A DNA stretch of 64,000 nt from Firmicutes bacterium UBA1191 (GCA_002310095.1 DBYH01000026.1:107011-171010); one strand, 5' to 3'. Positions 16,688-28,120 are shown, numbered from the stretch's first letter. The notes: generated from the letters alone by a model not told the origin. Made by a program: numbers and translations.

Positions 16688-17995
16688 ATGGGTAAGCAAG
16701 TATTAGTATTAGGAACAGGCGCACAGGGAACGACAGTAGCAAAGAGACTCGACCTGGAGCCTAATGTTGACAAGATCATCTGCGCTGACTACGACGAAGC
16801 GGCCGCGAAGGAACTGGCAGGCGAGCTGACCAAGGCGGAAGGATACTTCTGCGACGCGTCAAATAAGGATCAGATAGTTAAGCTGATCGAGGGATGCGAT
16901 CTGGTCGTGAACGCGCTTCCGCTGGCTTTCGGCAAGAATGTCATCGACGCCGCACTGGAAGCAAAGTGCAATTATCAGGACTTTGCCGCACCGGAAGGCT
17001 TTGAGGACACATGGGAGAAGTGCATGTACAGACTGCTCGGTGATTACAACGAGAAGTTCAAGGAGGCCGGCATCCTGGGAATCATGGGAACGGGCTCAGC
17101 TCCGGGAACCATGTGCGTAGTGGCCAGAGACACCATGAAGGATTTAGACGAGTGCGACACGATCTATATGATGGTTTACGAAGGCGTGGAAGCAAAGAGA
17201 TTCCAGCCTTACTGGTGGTCACCTGTTACAGCCCTGGCCGACATGGACGACCTGCCTGTAGCGTGGATCGACGGTCAGATGGTGAACACTAAGCCATTCT
17301 CACTGCCGATAGAGAGAAATATCGACTATGTCGGTTATCCGGTAAGATTCGTTGAGCATGCCCACGATGAGCCGTTCTACATCGGTATCCGAGCTGACGA
17401 GCTCTTCAAGGGCTGCAAAAACGCCTACTTCAAGTACGGCGGCGTAGGCATAGAGTTCGCTGAGCCTTTGGCCAGAGCTGGACTGCTCAAGAGAGAGCCT
17501 GTCGAGGTAGACGGAGTCATGGTCAACACCCACAACGCGATTCTCAAGGCTCTGCCTCATCCGCCTCGTTTCGAGCACGAGATCAAGGAGATCATCGACG
17601 AAGGCCTCGTATCCGATACAGGCGCATTCGTATGCGAAGCCATGGGCAAGAAGGATGGCAAGGACGTACGTGTGGAGTCACACCTTTTCGCGCCGGGATT
17701 CGTTGAGTCATTCGAGAAATTCGGCGTAACAGGCGAGCAGTATCTGACAGGACAGGGCGGATTCCTCTTTACCAAGCTCTTCGTAAACGATCAGCTTGAT
17801 CAGACGGGATTCATCTCATCCGCGGAGCTCACCGAGGAAGCAAACGACAAGTATCTTGAGTACGCCGCTGAGCTGGAAATCACAGTTGAGAGAAGGATCG
17901 TATGGGACGATCCGTACTACAAAGAGCAGCCTCCTGTAAAGGAGTACAAGCCTTGGTGGGACGGTCCGACGGTCACTCCGGTAGAGCCGCTCTAA
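16688..17995 (+). CDS. Saccharopine dehydrogenase-like reductase (paralogue 2)
   Basis: 435 residues, aligning end to end by eye with the product at 13347. The Rossmann motif is VLGTGAQGTTVAKRL. Shared blocks are GTGSAPGTMCVVAR, KRFQPYWWSP, LFKGCKNAYFKYGG and APGFVESFEKF. It differs in the middle, where a DTWEKCMYRLLGDYNEKF segment replaces a longer loop, and in a C-terminal tail ending EYKPWWDGPTV. The start follows CCGGAAGGAG. Codon use looks more restricted, like highly expressed genes. It is divergent from the AraC regulator and has its own terminator. The substrate is unknown; an imine-reducing dehydrogenase of lysine, polyamine or amino-acid metabolism is likely. Confidence 0.8.
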   Translation: MGKQVLVLGTGAQGTTVAKRLDLEPNVDKIICADYDEAAAKELAGELTKAEGYFCDASNKDQIVKLIEGCDLVVNALPLAFGKNVIDAALEAKCNYQDFAAPEGFEDTWEKCMYRLLGDYNEKFKEAGILGIMGTGSAPGTMCVVARDTMKDLDECDTIYMMVYEGVEAKRFQPYWWSPVTALADMDDLPVAWIDGQMVNTKPFSLPIERNIDYVGYPVRFVEHAHDEPFYIGIRADELFKGCKNAYFKYGGVGIEFAEPLARAGLLKREPVEVDGVMVNTHNAILKALPHPPRFEHEIKEIIDEGLVSDTGAFVCEAMGKKDGKDVRVESHLFAPGFVESFEKFGVTGEQYLTGQGGFLFTKLFVNDQLDQTGFISSAELTEEANDKYLEYAAELEITVERRIVWDDPYYKEQPPVKEYKPWWDGPTVTPVEPL

Positions 17996-18032
17996 GGGAC
18001 GGATTTACAAATTAAAGAATTATTGCAATAAA

Positions 18033-18067
18033 GTGCGGAGAGACATTGTTCTCTCCGTGTTTTTTTG
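18033..18067 (+). terminator. Terminator after paralogue 2
   Basis: CGGAGAGA (18036-18043) pairs with TCTCTCCG (18050-18057), loop of 6, followed by a TGTTTTTTT run. The loop and right arm carry the -35 (TTGTTC) of the thrH promoter. Confidence 0.8.
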
Positions 18068-18074
18068 CTATAAT
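18046..18074 (+). promoter_or_regulatory. Promoter of thrH
   Basis: TTGTTC (18046-18051), 17-bp spacer, TATAAT (18069-18074). It overlaps the preceding terminator. Confidence 0.6.
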
Positions 18075-18106
18075 CTCATACATAATTTATCTAAGGAGAC
18101 AGAACA

Positions 18107-18721
18107 ATGAGTGAAAACAGAATGAACATTGTGTGCCTTGACATGGAAGGCGTGCTCGTACCGGAGATATGGATTGCTTTTGCAGAAGAATCGGGGATTC
18201 CTGAGCTGAAGAGAACCACCCGCGACGAGCCGAACTACGACAAGCTGATGGAGTACAGAATTGCCATCCTCAAGGAGCACGGCCTCGGACTCAATGAGAT
18301 CCAGGCAGTTATTGCGAAGATAGATCCGCTTCCGGGAGCAAAAGAGTTCCTGGACAAGCTGCGCGCCAGGACTCAGGTTCTCATCCTGAGCGACACCTTT
18401 GAGCAGTTCGCCATGCCGCTCATGAAGAAGCTCGGATATCCGACGCTGATGTGCAACACCCTCGAGGTTGCCGAGGATGGAGAAGTGCTGAAGCATCACA
18501 TGCGCGTCGAGAAGTCGAAACTGAGCACAGTCAAAGCGCTGCAGACCATTGGGTACAATACAATCGCCGCCGGCGACAGCTTCAACGACCTGGCAATGAT
18601 CCAGGCCAGCAAGGCGGGCTTCCTGTTCAGAAGCACTGAACAGATCAAGAAGGACTTCCCGCAGTATCCGGCCTTCGACGAGTTCGATGACCTGTACGAG
18701 GCGATTATCGGCGTACTGTAG
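18107..18721 (+). CDS. thrH: ThrH-type phosphoserine phosphatase / homoserine phosphotransferase
   Basis: 204 residues, HAD superfamily. The N-terminal motif CLDMEGVLVPEIWIAFAEES carries the nucleophile Asp12 and is almost identical to Pseudomonas ThrH as I recall it. Also matching are PLPGAKEFLD, LILSDTFEQFAMPLMKKLG, and AAGDSFNDLAM (about 150) for the metal-binding acidic pair. ThrH dephosphorylates phosphoserine and can transfer the phosphate to homoserine, linking serine and threonine synthesis. The start ATG follows AAGGAG. It is a single-gene unit with its own promoter and terminator. Confidence 0.88.
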   Translation: MSENRMNIVCLDMEGVLVPEIWIAFAEESGIPELKRTTRDEPNYDKLMEYRIAILKEHGLGLNEIQAVIAKIDPLPGAKEFLDKLRARTQVLILSDTFEQFAMPLMKKLGYPTLMCNTLEVAEDGEVLKHHMRVEKSKLSTVKALQTIGYNTIAAGDSFNDLAMIQASKAGFLFRSTEQIKKDFPQYPAFDEFDDLYEAIIGVL

Positions 18722-18741
18722 GGCAGATATTCCGCAACAAC

Positions 18742-18770
18742 AAAACCCGCGTAACAGCGGGTTTTATTGT
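18742..18770 (+). terminator. Terminator after thrH
   Basis: AAAACCCGC (18742-18750) and GCGGGTTTT (18757-18765) form a perfect 9-bp stem with a 6-base loop and a T-rich tail. It ends three bases before the -35 of the next, SOS-type promoter. Confidence 0.85.
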
Positions 18771-18772
18771 GC

Positions 18773-18801
18773 TTGACTGTGAGAACAGATGTTCGTATAA
18801 T
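18773..18801 (+). promoter_or_regulatory. SOS promoter of the polymerase-uvrBA operon
   Basis: TTGACT (18773-18778), 17-bp spacer, perfect TATAAT (18796-18801). The spacer is almost filled by a LexA box. The predicted start site falls on or next to the ATG at 18808. Confidence 0.8.
18783..18794. promoter_or_regulatory. LexA (SOS) box
   Basis: GAAC-AGAT-GTTC, a perfect match to the Firmicutes LexA/DinR core GAAC-N4-GTTC, with a further flanking G on the right. It lies between the -35 and -10, the classical repressing position. Confidence 0.85.
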
Positions 18802-18807
18802 GTAATC

Positions 18808-20202
18808 ATGGACAGTGAATTCACATACATCTGCATAGATCTGAAGTCTTTTTACGCTTCTGTTGAGTGCGTGGAGAGGGGTCTGGACCCGATGACCACA
18901 AACCTTGTTGTGGCAGATCCGGAACGCAGCGACAAGACCATCTGTCTTGCCGTTTCTCCCGCAATGAAGAAGCTGGGCGTGAAGAACAGGTGCCGGGTCT
19001 TCGAGATACCCGACGGCATCGACTACATCATGGCCCAGCCGCGCATGCAGAAGTACATCGACTACGCCGCGGAGATATACGGCATATACCTCAGATGGTT
19101 CTCCAAGGACGACATCCACGTCTATTCCATAGACGAGGCTTTTATTGACGTGACCCATTATCTCCACGTTTACGGATGCACGCCGAGGCAGCTTGCGGTC
19201 AAGGTCATGGAGGAGATAAGCAAAAGCATCGGTGTCAGGGCTGCATGCGGCATCGGGACCAACCTGTATCTGACCAAAATAGCTCTGGATATTACCGCCA
19301 AGCACGCCGAGGACTTCATCGGTGAACTGGATGAGGAGAAATACAGGGAAACTCTCTGGGATCACAGGCCTCTGACGGATTTCTGGCGAATAGGAGCCGG
19401 TACGGCGAAAAAACTCGAGAAGATAGGCGTACACACCATGGGAGAACTGGCTGAGCTTTCCCTGACAGATGAGAAACTGCTCTATAGCATGTTCGGCGTC
19501 GACGCCGAGCTGCTCATCGACCACGCCTGGGGACGGGAACCGGTCACCATGGCGGATATCAAGACGTACCAGCCAAAGGACCACAGCGTCACAAGCGGAC
19601 AGGTCCTCATGAGGGATTACACCTTCGAGGAAGGCAGGACGATAATCAAGGAGATGACGGATCAGCTCTGCCTGGACCTGGTCAGAAAGGGCATGACTAC
19701 TGAATCAGTCACAATATCCGTGGGTTACGCCAAGTCGACCGAACCGGGCCGGGGAGCCGATGCCATGGGAGGCAGATTCGGCAGATACGGCCACAGGGAT
19801 GGCGGAACGGTGCGCTTCGAGGGCGGAAGCAGCGAATCCTCGGTCATCGTGCCGGAAGTGGCTGATCTCTACGACAGGACAGTGGATCACAGCCGCATGA
19901 TAAGGAGAGTCAACATCTCATGCAACAATGTGCAGGAGGACAGAGGCGCAAGACAGCTGAATCTCTTCGACATCATGAAAGAGGAAGGCAAAAGCCGGCC
20001 GCAGGAGCAGGTTCTGGAGAAGGATCACAAGCTTCAGGAAGCGGAGCTGGCCATTAAGGATAAATTCGGAAAGAACGCCATACTGAAGGGAATCAACCTG
20101 AAGTCTGAGTCGACTGGCAGGGAGAGGAACATGCAGATAGGCGGACACAAGAGCGGAAACAGCGGAAACAAAGGAGGTAACGGGAATGGACAGAAAGGAT
20201 AG
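18808..20202 (+). CDS. Y-family (ImpB/MucB/SamB, UvrX-like) translesion DNA polymerase
   Basis: 464 residues. The palm motif CIDLKSFYASVE sits at residues 9-20 with catalytic Asp11. The second acidic pair is in YSIDEAFID (about 109-110). Later motifs are GIGTNLYLTKIALD, the helix-hairpin-helix-like WRIGAGTAKKLEKIGV, and a C-terminal little-finger domain with a basic, Gly/Asn-rich tail. The length and the following YolD-like gene fit the UvrX branch rather than classical DinB. The ATG at 18808 is chosen because the -10 ends seven bases upstream. The mRNA would be leaderless, and no ribosome-binding site is visible. It is the first gene of an SOS operon with yolD-like, uvrB and uvrA. Confidence 0.88.
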   Translation: MDSEFTYICIDLKSFYASVECVERGLDPMTTNLVVADPERSDKTICLAVSPAMKKLGVKNRCRVFEIPDGIDYIMAQPRMQKYIDYAAEIYGIYLRWFSKDDIHVYSIDEAFIDVTHYLHVYGCTPRQLAVKVMEEISKSIGVRAACGIGTNLYLTKIALDITAKHAEDFIGELDEEKYRETLWDHRPLTDFWRIGAGTAKKLEKIGVHTMGELAELSLTDEKLLYSMFGVDAELLIDHAWGREPVTMADIKTYQPKDHSVTSGQVLMRDYTFEEGRTIIKEMTDQLCLDLVRKGMTTESVTISVGYAKSTEPGRGADAMGGRFGRYGHRDGGTVRFEGGSSESSVIVPEVADLYDRTVDHSRMIRRVNISCNNVQEDRGARQLNLFDIMKEEGKSRPQEQVLEKDHKLQEAELAIKDKFGKNAILKGINLKSESTGRERNMQIGGHKSGNSGNKGGNGNGQKG

Positions 20203-20383
20203 GGCGAAGCAGTTCATGCCTTTTGCGGCGGTAACGGGGCTCGAGGAGGCCCTTCGCCAAAAAGAACAGGAAGTAGAGGCCGATTATGGTATAATCAATC
20301 GTGACGTGCATTATGAGCCTTTTGAGGACGACGAACCCTTTGAAAAGGAGTACAGAGGCGTCATAAACATAGGAGAGGACTAG
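20186..20383 (+). CDS. YolD-like small protein
   Basis: 65 residues. The N-terminus DRKDRAKQFMPFAAVTG matches the conserved start of YolD-like proteins, which are encoded next to UvrX-type Y-family polymerases in Firmicutes and are thought to assist or restrain them. It overlaps the end of the polymerase gene by 17 bases and has its own GGAGG, so translation is coupled. uvrB starts four bases after its stop. Its biochemical role is not established. Confidence 0.68.
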   Translation: MDRKDRAKQFMPFAAVTGLEEALRQKEQEVEADYGIINRDVHYEPFEDDEPFEKEYRGVINIGED

Positions 20384-20387
20384 GAAC

Positions 20388-22373
20388 ATGCCTGAATTCA
20401 AGGTCTATTCGGATTTTGAACCAATGGGGGATCAGCCCCAGGCAATAGAGACCATCGCCAGGGGGATCATGGACGGCAAACGCGCACAGACCCTGATGGG
20501 AGTAACGGGAAGCGGCAAGACTTTCACGATGGCAAAGATCATCGAGAAGGTACAGAAGCCGACTCTTGTCATATCCCACAACAAGACTCTGGCTGCACAG
20601 CTACACGGCGAATTCAGGGAGTTCTTCCCGGAGAACGCCGTCGAGTACTTCGTTTCTTACTACGATTACTACCAGCCTGAGGCATACGTAGCCTCAACTG
20701 ACACATATATCGAGAAGGATTCGGACATAAACGCCGAAATAGAGAAGCTGAGGCACTCGGCGACGGCCGCTCTCAGCGAGAGGCGTGATGTAATCATAGT
20801 TGCCTCGGTATCCTGCATATACGGCCTTGGCAGCCCGATCGACTATGAGAATCAGGTGATTTCCATAAGACCGGGCATGGAAAAGGACAGAAACGAGCTT
20901 CTGCGCAAGCTGGTGGATATTCAGTACACCAGGAACGACATGGGCTTCGACAGGGGCTCTTTCAGAGTGCGCGGAGATACCATAGACATTTACCCTGCAG
21001 GGGCCGAAAACGCCGTCAGAATCGAACTTTTCGGCGATGAAGTGGAATCCATCAAGGAGATAAATCCCGTCACAGGAGAGATTCTGGGGCTCAGGAAGCA
21101 TGTTGCCATATATCCGGCTTCCCATTACGTTACAAGCCCTGAGAACATCGAGAGAGCCTGCAAGACCATAAACGAGGAGCTTCAGGAGCGCATAACCTGG
21201 TTCAAGGACAGGGGCAAACTCATAGAGGCCCAGAGAATCGAGCAGAGAACAAGATATGATGTGGAAATGCTGCGTGAGATAGGTACATGCAAAGGCATAG
21301 AGAACTATTCCCGCCACATCGTCGGTCTGCCGCCGGGAACGAGGCCATACACGCTCATAGACTACATTCCGGACGATTTTCTCATCATGATAGACGAATC
21401 CCACGTCATGCTGCCTCAGCTGAGGGCCATGTACAACGGAGACAGGTCCAGAAAGCAGTCTCTGGTAGATTACGGCTTCAGACTTCCGTCCGCCCTGGAC
21501 AACAGACCGCTGAAATTCGAGGAATTCAACGATCTTGTGCAGCAAATCGTGTACGTAAGCGCCACTCCGGCGGAATATGAGAGGGAACAGTCGGGCGGAA
21601 TCAGCGCCGAGCAGATAATAAGACCTACGGGACTGCTGGATCCTGTAATTGAGACACACCCGAGCGATGGGCAGATAGACCATCTCATCGGTGAAATAAA
21701 GAAAGTGACGGACAAGGGGGAAAGAGTCCTGGTTACGACACTCACCAAGAAGATGGCTGAGAGTCTGACTGACTATCTGCGTGGAAACGGCATAAAAGTC
21801 AGATATCTGCACTCAGAAGTGGACACACTGGAGCGCATGGAGATCATCAGAGACCTGAGAATGGGCGTTTTCGACGTTCTGGTGGGTATAAACCTGCTCA
21901 GAGAAGGCCTTGACATACCTGAAGTATCCCTCGTGGCCATCCTCGACGCGGACAAAGAGGGCTTCCTGAGGACCGAAACATCACTTATACAGACCATAGG
22001 AAGGGCTGCAAGGAATGTTGACAGTAAAGTCATTATGTATTGCGACGGAATAAGCAAAGCCATGGCCGCGGCGATCAGGGAAACGGACCGCAGACGCAGA
22101 AAACAGGACGAATACAACAAGGCGAACGGCATAACGCCTGAAAGTGTGCGCAAAGGCATACGCCAGGTTATCGAAGCCACCGCGAAGGCAGAAGACGCCG
22201 AGGGTTATGATTCCTTCCTGGCGGGCAGAAAGCCGGATGAACTTACCAAGAAAGAGCTTAAGGACTACGTTTCAAGGCTTGAGAAGCAGATGAAACAGGC
22301 TGCGGCGGATCTCCAGTTCGAGAGAGCTGCCGAACTCCGCGACCTGGTATTCGAATACAGAGCCAGAATGTGA
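20388..22373 (+). CDS. uvrB: Excinuclease ABC subunit B
   Basis: 661 residues, the standard UvrB length. It is the damage-verifying helicase-like subunit of nucleotide excision repair. Seen are Walker A GVTGSGKTFTMAKI (about 38), the beta-hairpin region YYDYYQPEAYVASTDTYIEK, the DESHVMLPQ motif, ATPAEYE, motif VI QTIGRAARN, and the C-terminal UVR motif LQFERAAELRD that contacts UvrC. It follows the YolD-like gene after four bases and precedes uvrA by 37. No separate LexA box is visible, so expression probably depends on the SOS promoter at 18.8 kb. Confidence 0.97.
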   Translation: MPEFKVYSDFEPMGDQPQAIETIARGIMDGKRAQTLMGVTGSGKTFTMAKIIEKVQKPTLVISHNKTLAAQLHGEFREFFPENAVEYFVSYYDYYQPEAYVASTDTYIEKDSDINAEIEKLRHSATAALSERRDVIIVASVSCIYGLGSPIDYENQVISIRPGMEKDRNELLRKLVDIQYTRNDMGFDRGSFRVRGDTIDIYPAGAENAVRIELFGDEVESIKEINPVTGEILGLRKHVAIYPASHYVTSPENIERACKTINEELQERITWFKDRGKLIEAQRIEQRTRYDVEMLREIGTCKGIENYSRHIVGLPPGTRPYTLIDYIPDDFLIMIDESHVMLPQLRAMYNGDRSRKQSLVDYGFRLPSALDNRPLKFEEFNDLVQQIVYVSATPAEYEREQSGGISAEQIIRPTGLLDPVIETHPSDGQIDHLIGEIKKVTDKGERVLVTTLTKKMAESLTDYLRGNGIKVRYLHSEVDTLERMEIIRDLRMGVFDVLVGINLLREGLDIPEVSLVAILDADKEGFLRTETSLIQTIGRAARNVDSKVIMYCDGISKAMAAAIRETDRRRRKQDEYNKANGITPESVRKGIRQVIEATAKAEDAEGYDSFLAGRKPDELTKKELKDYVSRLEKQMKQAAADLQFERAAELRDLVFEYRARM

Positions 22374-22410
22374 TCCATTATGTGATAATCAAGGGGCAAT
22401 AGGAGAAAAC

Positions 22411-25254
<2,844 letters not shown>

Positions 25255-25315
25255 TTAGTTCGCTCAAATACAGCTTAAGAACGCTCAGCAGAGCCTTAAG
25301 AGAGGAGAAAACGAA

Positions 25316-26743
25316 ATGTTAGAAAAGATCAATCTGACCATGCTCACCGACTACTACGAACTGACCATGGCCAATGGTTATTTCGAAGCGGACATGAAAG
25401 ATGATATCGCATACTTCGACATGTTCTTCAGAAAGATTCCTGAGGATGGCGGATACGCCATAATGGCAGGTCTCGAGCAGGTTATCCAGTACATGGACAA
25501 TCTGGAGTTCACGGACGAAGACATCGAATACCTGAGGGGAAAGGGAATGTTCAGCGAGGACTTCCTGAAATATCTCAAGAACTTCGAATTCAAGTGTGAT
25601 GTATGGGCTGTTCCGGAGGGTACACCGATATTCCCGTATGAACCTATCATCACAGTAAGGGGTCCTGTAATGCAGGCCCAGTTCGTTGAAACGATGATTC
25701 TGCTTCTGGTCAACCACCAGAGCCTGATCGCCACCAAGGCCAGCAGAATCGTACGTGCCGCGAAGGGCAGACCTATCATGGAGTTCGGCACACGCCGTTC
25801 ACACAGCACGACAGCTGCCATTTATGGAGCGAGAGCCTCATATATAGGCGGATGCGCGGGAACCGCGTGTACGATAGCCGATGAGAACTTCGGAACTCCG
25901 GCGCTGGGAACAATGGCCCACAGCTGGGTCCAGATGTTCGACAACGAGTATGAAGCGTTCAAAACTTATACTCAGATATATCCGACCAACGCTACACTGC
26001 TTGTTGATACGTATAACGTACTCAAGTCCGGCGTACCGGCGGCAATCAAGGTGTTCAAGGAACTGGATCCTCCTAACAAGGGAATCAGAATCGACAGCGG
26101 CGACATTTCCTTCCTGACGAAGAAGGCGAGAGCGATGCTGGATGAGGCAGGACTGGAAGAATGCAAGATAGTAATTTCCAACTCACTGGATGAGTACATC
26201 ATCAGAGACGTACTCGAAGAAGGAGCCTGCATAGATTCCTTTGGAGTAGGTGAGAGACTTATAACTTCCAAGGCCGAACCTGTATTCGGCGGCGTATACA
26301 AGCTGTCCGCCCTCGAGACTGAAGGAAAGATGATTCCGAAGATCAAGATCAGCGAAAACGTCGAGAAGATCACCAACCCGGGATTCAAGACCATCTGGAG
26401 ACTCTTCGACAAGGATACGAACAGAATGCTCGCTGACATAATCGCACTGGCCGATGAGCCGGCGCCGGAAGGCGATTCCATCGAGATATTCGATCCGAAC
26501 GCGACGTGGAAGAAGAAGACCATCACGAACTTCTACGCCAAGAACCTGCGCGAGAAGATATTCGAGGAAGGAAAGAGGATCTACAACAGTCCTGACATCA
26601 AGGAGATAAAGGCTTACTGTCAGGAACAGCTCGACCTGATGTGGGACGAGATGAAGCGTTTCGAGAATCCGCAGACCTACTATGTAGACCTTTCAGACAA
26701 GCTTTGGAATCTCAAGAATGAGATGATCAACAACGCGAGATAA
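25316..26743 (+). CDS. pncB: Nicotinate phosphoribosyltransferase
   Basis: 475 residues. It makes nicotinate mononucleotide from nicotinate, PRPP and ATP in NAD salvage. Matching segments are LTDYYELTMANGYFE near the N-terminus, EPIITVRGPVMQAQFVET, EFGTRRSHSTTAAIYGARAS (which contains the region of the phosphorylatable His), GTMAHSWVQMF, and IRIDSGDISFLTKKAR for PRPP binding. The start ATG follows GAGAGGAG. It is a single gene with its own promoter and a bidirectional terminator. Confidence 0.93.
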   Translation: MLEKINLTMLTDYYELTMANGYFEADMKDDIAYFDMFFRKIPEDGGYAIMAGLEQVIQYMDNLEFTDEDIEYLRGKGMFSEDFLKYLKNFEFKCDVWAVPEGTPIFPYEPIITVRGPVMQAQFVETMILLLVNHQSLIATKASRIVRAAKGRPIMEFGTRRSHSTTAAIYGARASYIGGCAGTACTIADENFGTPALGTMAHSWVQMFDNEYEAFKTYTQIYPTNATLLVDTYNVLKSGVPAAIKVFKELDPPNKGIRIDSGDISFLTKKARAMLDEAGLEECKIVISNSLDEYIIRDVLEEGACIDSFGVGERLITSKAEPVFGGVYKLSALETEGKMIPKIKISENVEKITNPGFKTIWRLFDKDTNRMLADIIALADEPAPEGDSIEIFDPNATWKKKTITNFYAKNLREKIFEEGKRIYNSPDIKEIKAYCQEQLDLMWDEMKRFENPQTYYVDLSDKLWNLKNEMINNAR

Positions 26744-26762
26744 ACTCAAGCAAAAGCAATAT

Positions 26763-26798
26763 AAAAGTGTGTCCCAGGAATTCCCGGGACACACTTTT
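26763..26798. terminator. Bidirectional terminator between pncB and fba
   Basis: AAAAGTGTGTCCC (26763-26775) and GGGACACACTTTT (26786-26798) form a perfect 13-bp stem. Ts follow on the plus strand and TTTTAT on the minus strand, so it can end both converging transcripts. Confidence 0.85.
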
Positions 26799-26829
26799 TG
26801 ATTTACTTCTTTTCTGTTTTGATTATTCT

Positions 26830-27798
26830 TTATGCTTTGCCTGCTGAACCGAGTACGTTCTGGATCTTGTGAGCCACTATGTCCTTAACTGCCTGGCGGG
26901 CAGGTTTCAGGTACTGGCGAGGGTCAAAGTGTTCAGGATTCTCAGCCATGTACTTGCGGATAGTAGCCGTCATGGCAAGTCTTATATCTGAGTCGATGTT
27001 GATTTTGCATACGGCAAGTTCCGCGGCGTGGCGAAGTTCCTCTTCCGGAATGCCGATGGCGTCAGGCATGTTTCCTCCGTACTGGTTTACGATCTTAACA
27101 AATTCCTGCGGAACTGATGACGATCCGTGGAGCACGATAGGGAAGCCAGGAATCCTTCTGATGCATTCCTCGAGAACGTCGAAACGGAGTGGAGGCGGCA
27201 CCAGAATGCCGTCTTCGTTGCGGGTGCACTGTGAAGCCTTGAACTTGTACGCGCCGTGTGATGTTCCGATGGCGATCGCCAGAGAGTCGCAGCCTGTTCT
27301 GGTTACGAACTCTTCGACCTCATCAGGATGAGTGTAGCTTTCGCTGCCGGCTTCGACACATACTTCGTCTTCGACTCCCGCGAGAGTACCGAGCTCGGCC
27401 TCTACTACAACGCCGCGTTCGTGGGCGTAATCGACGACCTGCTTTGTGATCCTCACGTTGTCTTCGAAAGGCATCGATGAGCAGTCGATCATTACGGAAG
27501 TGAAGCCTCCGTCTATGCAGGATTTGCATGTTTCAAAACTGTCACCGTGGTCAAGATGGAGGGCGATAGGAATGTCAGGGTTCTCTATAACCGCCGCCTC
27601 TACCAGCTTAAGAAGATAAGTGTGGTTTGCGTACTTGCGGGCGCCCTTTGAAACCTGCAGAATTACCGGGCTGTTCAGTTCGCCGGCGGCTTCTGTTATG
27701 CCCTGTACAATTTCCATGTTGTTGACGTTGAACGCGCCGACAGCGTATCCTCCGTCATAAGCTTTTTTGAACATATCGGTAGTAGTAACTAAAGCCAT
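26830..27798 (-). CDS. fba: Class II fructose-bisphosphate aldolase
   Basis: 322 residues. It cleaves fructose 1,6-bisphosphate in glycolysis. The zinc-site His residues are in ALHLDHGDSFETC (about 80-92), IGTSHGAYKF and VLHGSSSVPQEF. EAELGTLAGVED is the family loop, and the N-terminus has YAVGAFNVNNMEIVQ. The start is the ATG whose complement ends at 27798, preceded by AAGGAGG on the minus strand. A longer reading frame would run into the upstream gene. It is the second gene of a two-gene minus-strand unit. Confidence 0.94.
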   Translation of the reverse strand: MALVTTTDMFKKAYDGGYAVGAFNVNNMEIVQGITEAAGELNSPVILQVSKGARKYANHTYLLKLVEAAVIENPDIPIALHLDHGDSFETCKSCIDGGFTSVMIDCSSMPFEDNVRITKQVVDYAHERGVVVEAELGTLAGVEDEVCVEAGSESYTHPDEVEEFVTRTGCDSLAIAIGTSHGAYKFKASQCTRNEDGILVPPPLRFDVLEECIRRIPGFPIVLHGSSSVPQEFVKIVNQYGGNMPDAIGIPEEELRHAAELAVCKINIDSDIRLAMTATIRKYMAENPEHFDPRQYLKPARQAVKDIVAHKIQNVLGSAGKA

Positions 27799-27814
27799 TT
27801 CACGCCTCCTTGTT

Positions 27815-28066
27815 TTATTCGTCTGACTCGGAATCTTCGTCCGCTTCGGTTTTTTCAGCTGCTTCAGTAGCATCAGTCGCCTCGGTCGCCTCAGTCGACC
27901 CAGTATCCTCGAGCTGCTGCTCAGTCTGTGCCTTTGCCTGCTGCTCGGCAAGCTTCGCCGGATAATCCATTATCGCGCCTATGCGGTTATAGATAAGAAA
28001 TCCCGCGACAACCAGGATGATCAGAACGATAATAATGTCATTATTTCTGTAAAAAAAGTTTCTCAT
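27815..28066 (-). CDS. Small membrane protein with acidic Thr/Glu-rich tail
   Basis: 83 residues, not recognised as a named family. After a short basic N-terminus (MRNFFYRNND) there is one membrane helix (IIIVLIILVVAGFLIYN, about 11-28). A soluble part follows that becomes highly acidic (TEATEATDATEAAEKTEADE). The start is preceded by AAAGGA on the minus strand, with a promoter 26 bp further up. It ends 16 bases before fba and is cotranscribed with it. The tail could face either side of the membrane. Confidence 0.6.
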   Translation of the reverse strand: MRNFFYRNNDIIIVLIILVVAGFLIYNRIGAIMDYPAKLAEQQAKAQTEQQLEDTGSTEATEATDATEAAEKTEADEDSESDE

Positions 28067-28091
28067 TGTGTGTATCCTTTCTTCTTCGTAC

Positions 28092-28120
28092 ACAATACCA
28101 CAAAATATAGTGCTGTTCAA
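28092..28120 (-). promoter_or_regulatory. Promoter of the small membrane protein-fba unit
   Basis: Read on the minus strand: TTGAAC (28120-28115), 17-bp spacer, TATTGT (28097-28092). Confidence 0.5.

Noticed and set aside
20285..20300. A TATAAT-like sequence before uvrB as a separate promoter
   Set aside because: No acceptable -35 lies 16-18 bp upstream and there is no LexA box, so the upstream SOS promoter is the simpler explanation.
20694..21812. A 372-codon minus-strand frame opposite uvrB
   Set aside because: uvrB is unambiguous and the opposite frame has no motif or ribosome-binding site.
27845..27925. A short tandem repeat array in the small membrane protein gene
   Set aside because: The repetition (Thr-Glu-Ala type codons) is imperfect and in frame with a coding sequence; it is low-complexity protein, not a DNA repeat element or CRISPR.
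27799..27951. A 51-residue N-terminal extension of the aldolase
   Set aside because: The extension lies upstream of a perfect AAGGAGG, overlaps another gene in a different frame, is rich in Arg and Ser, and has no match to aldolases.
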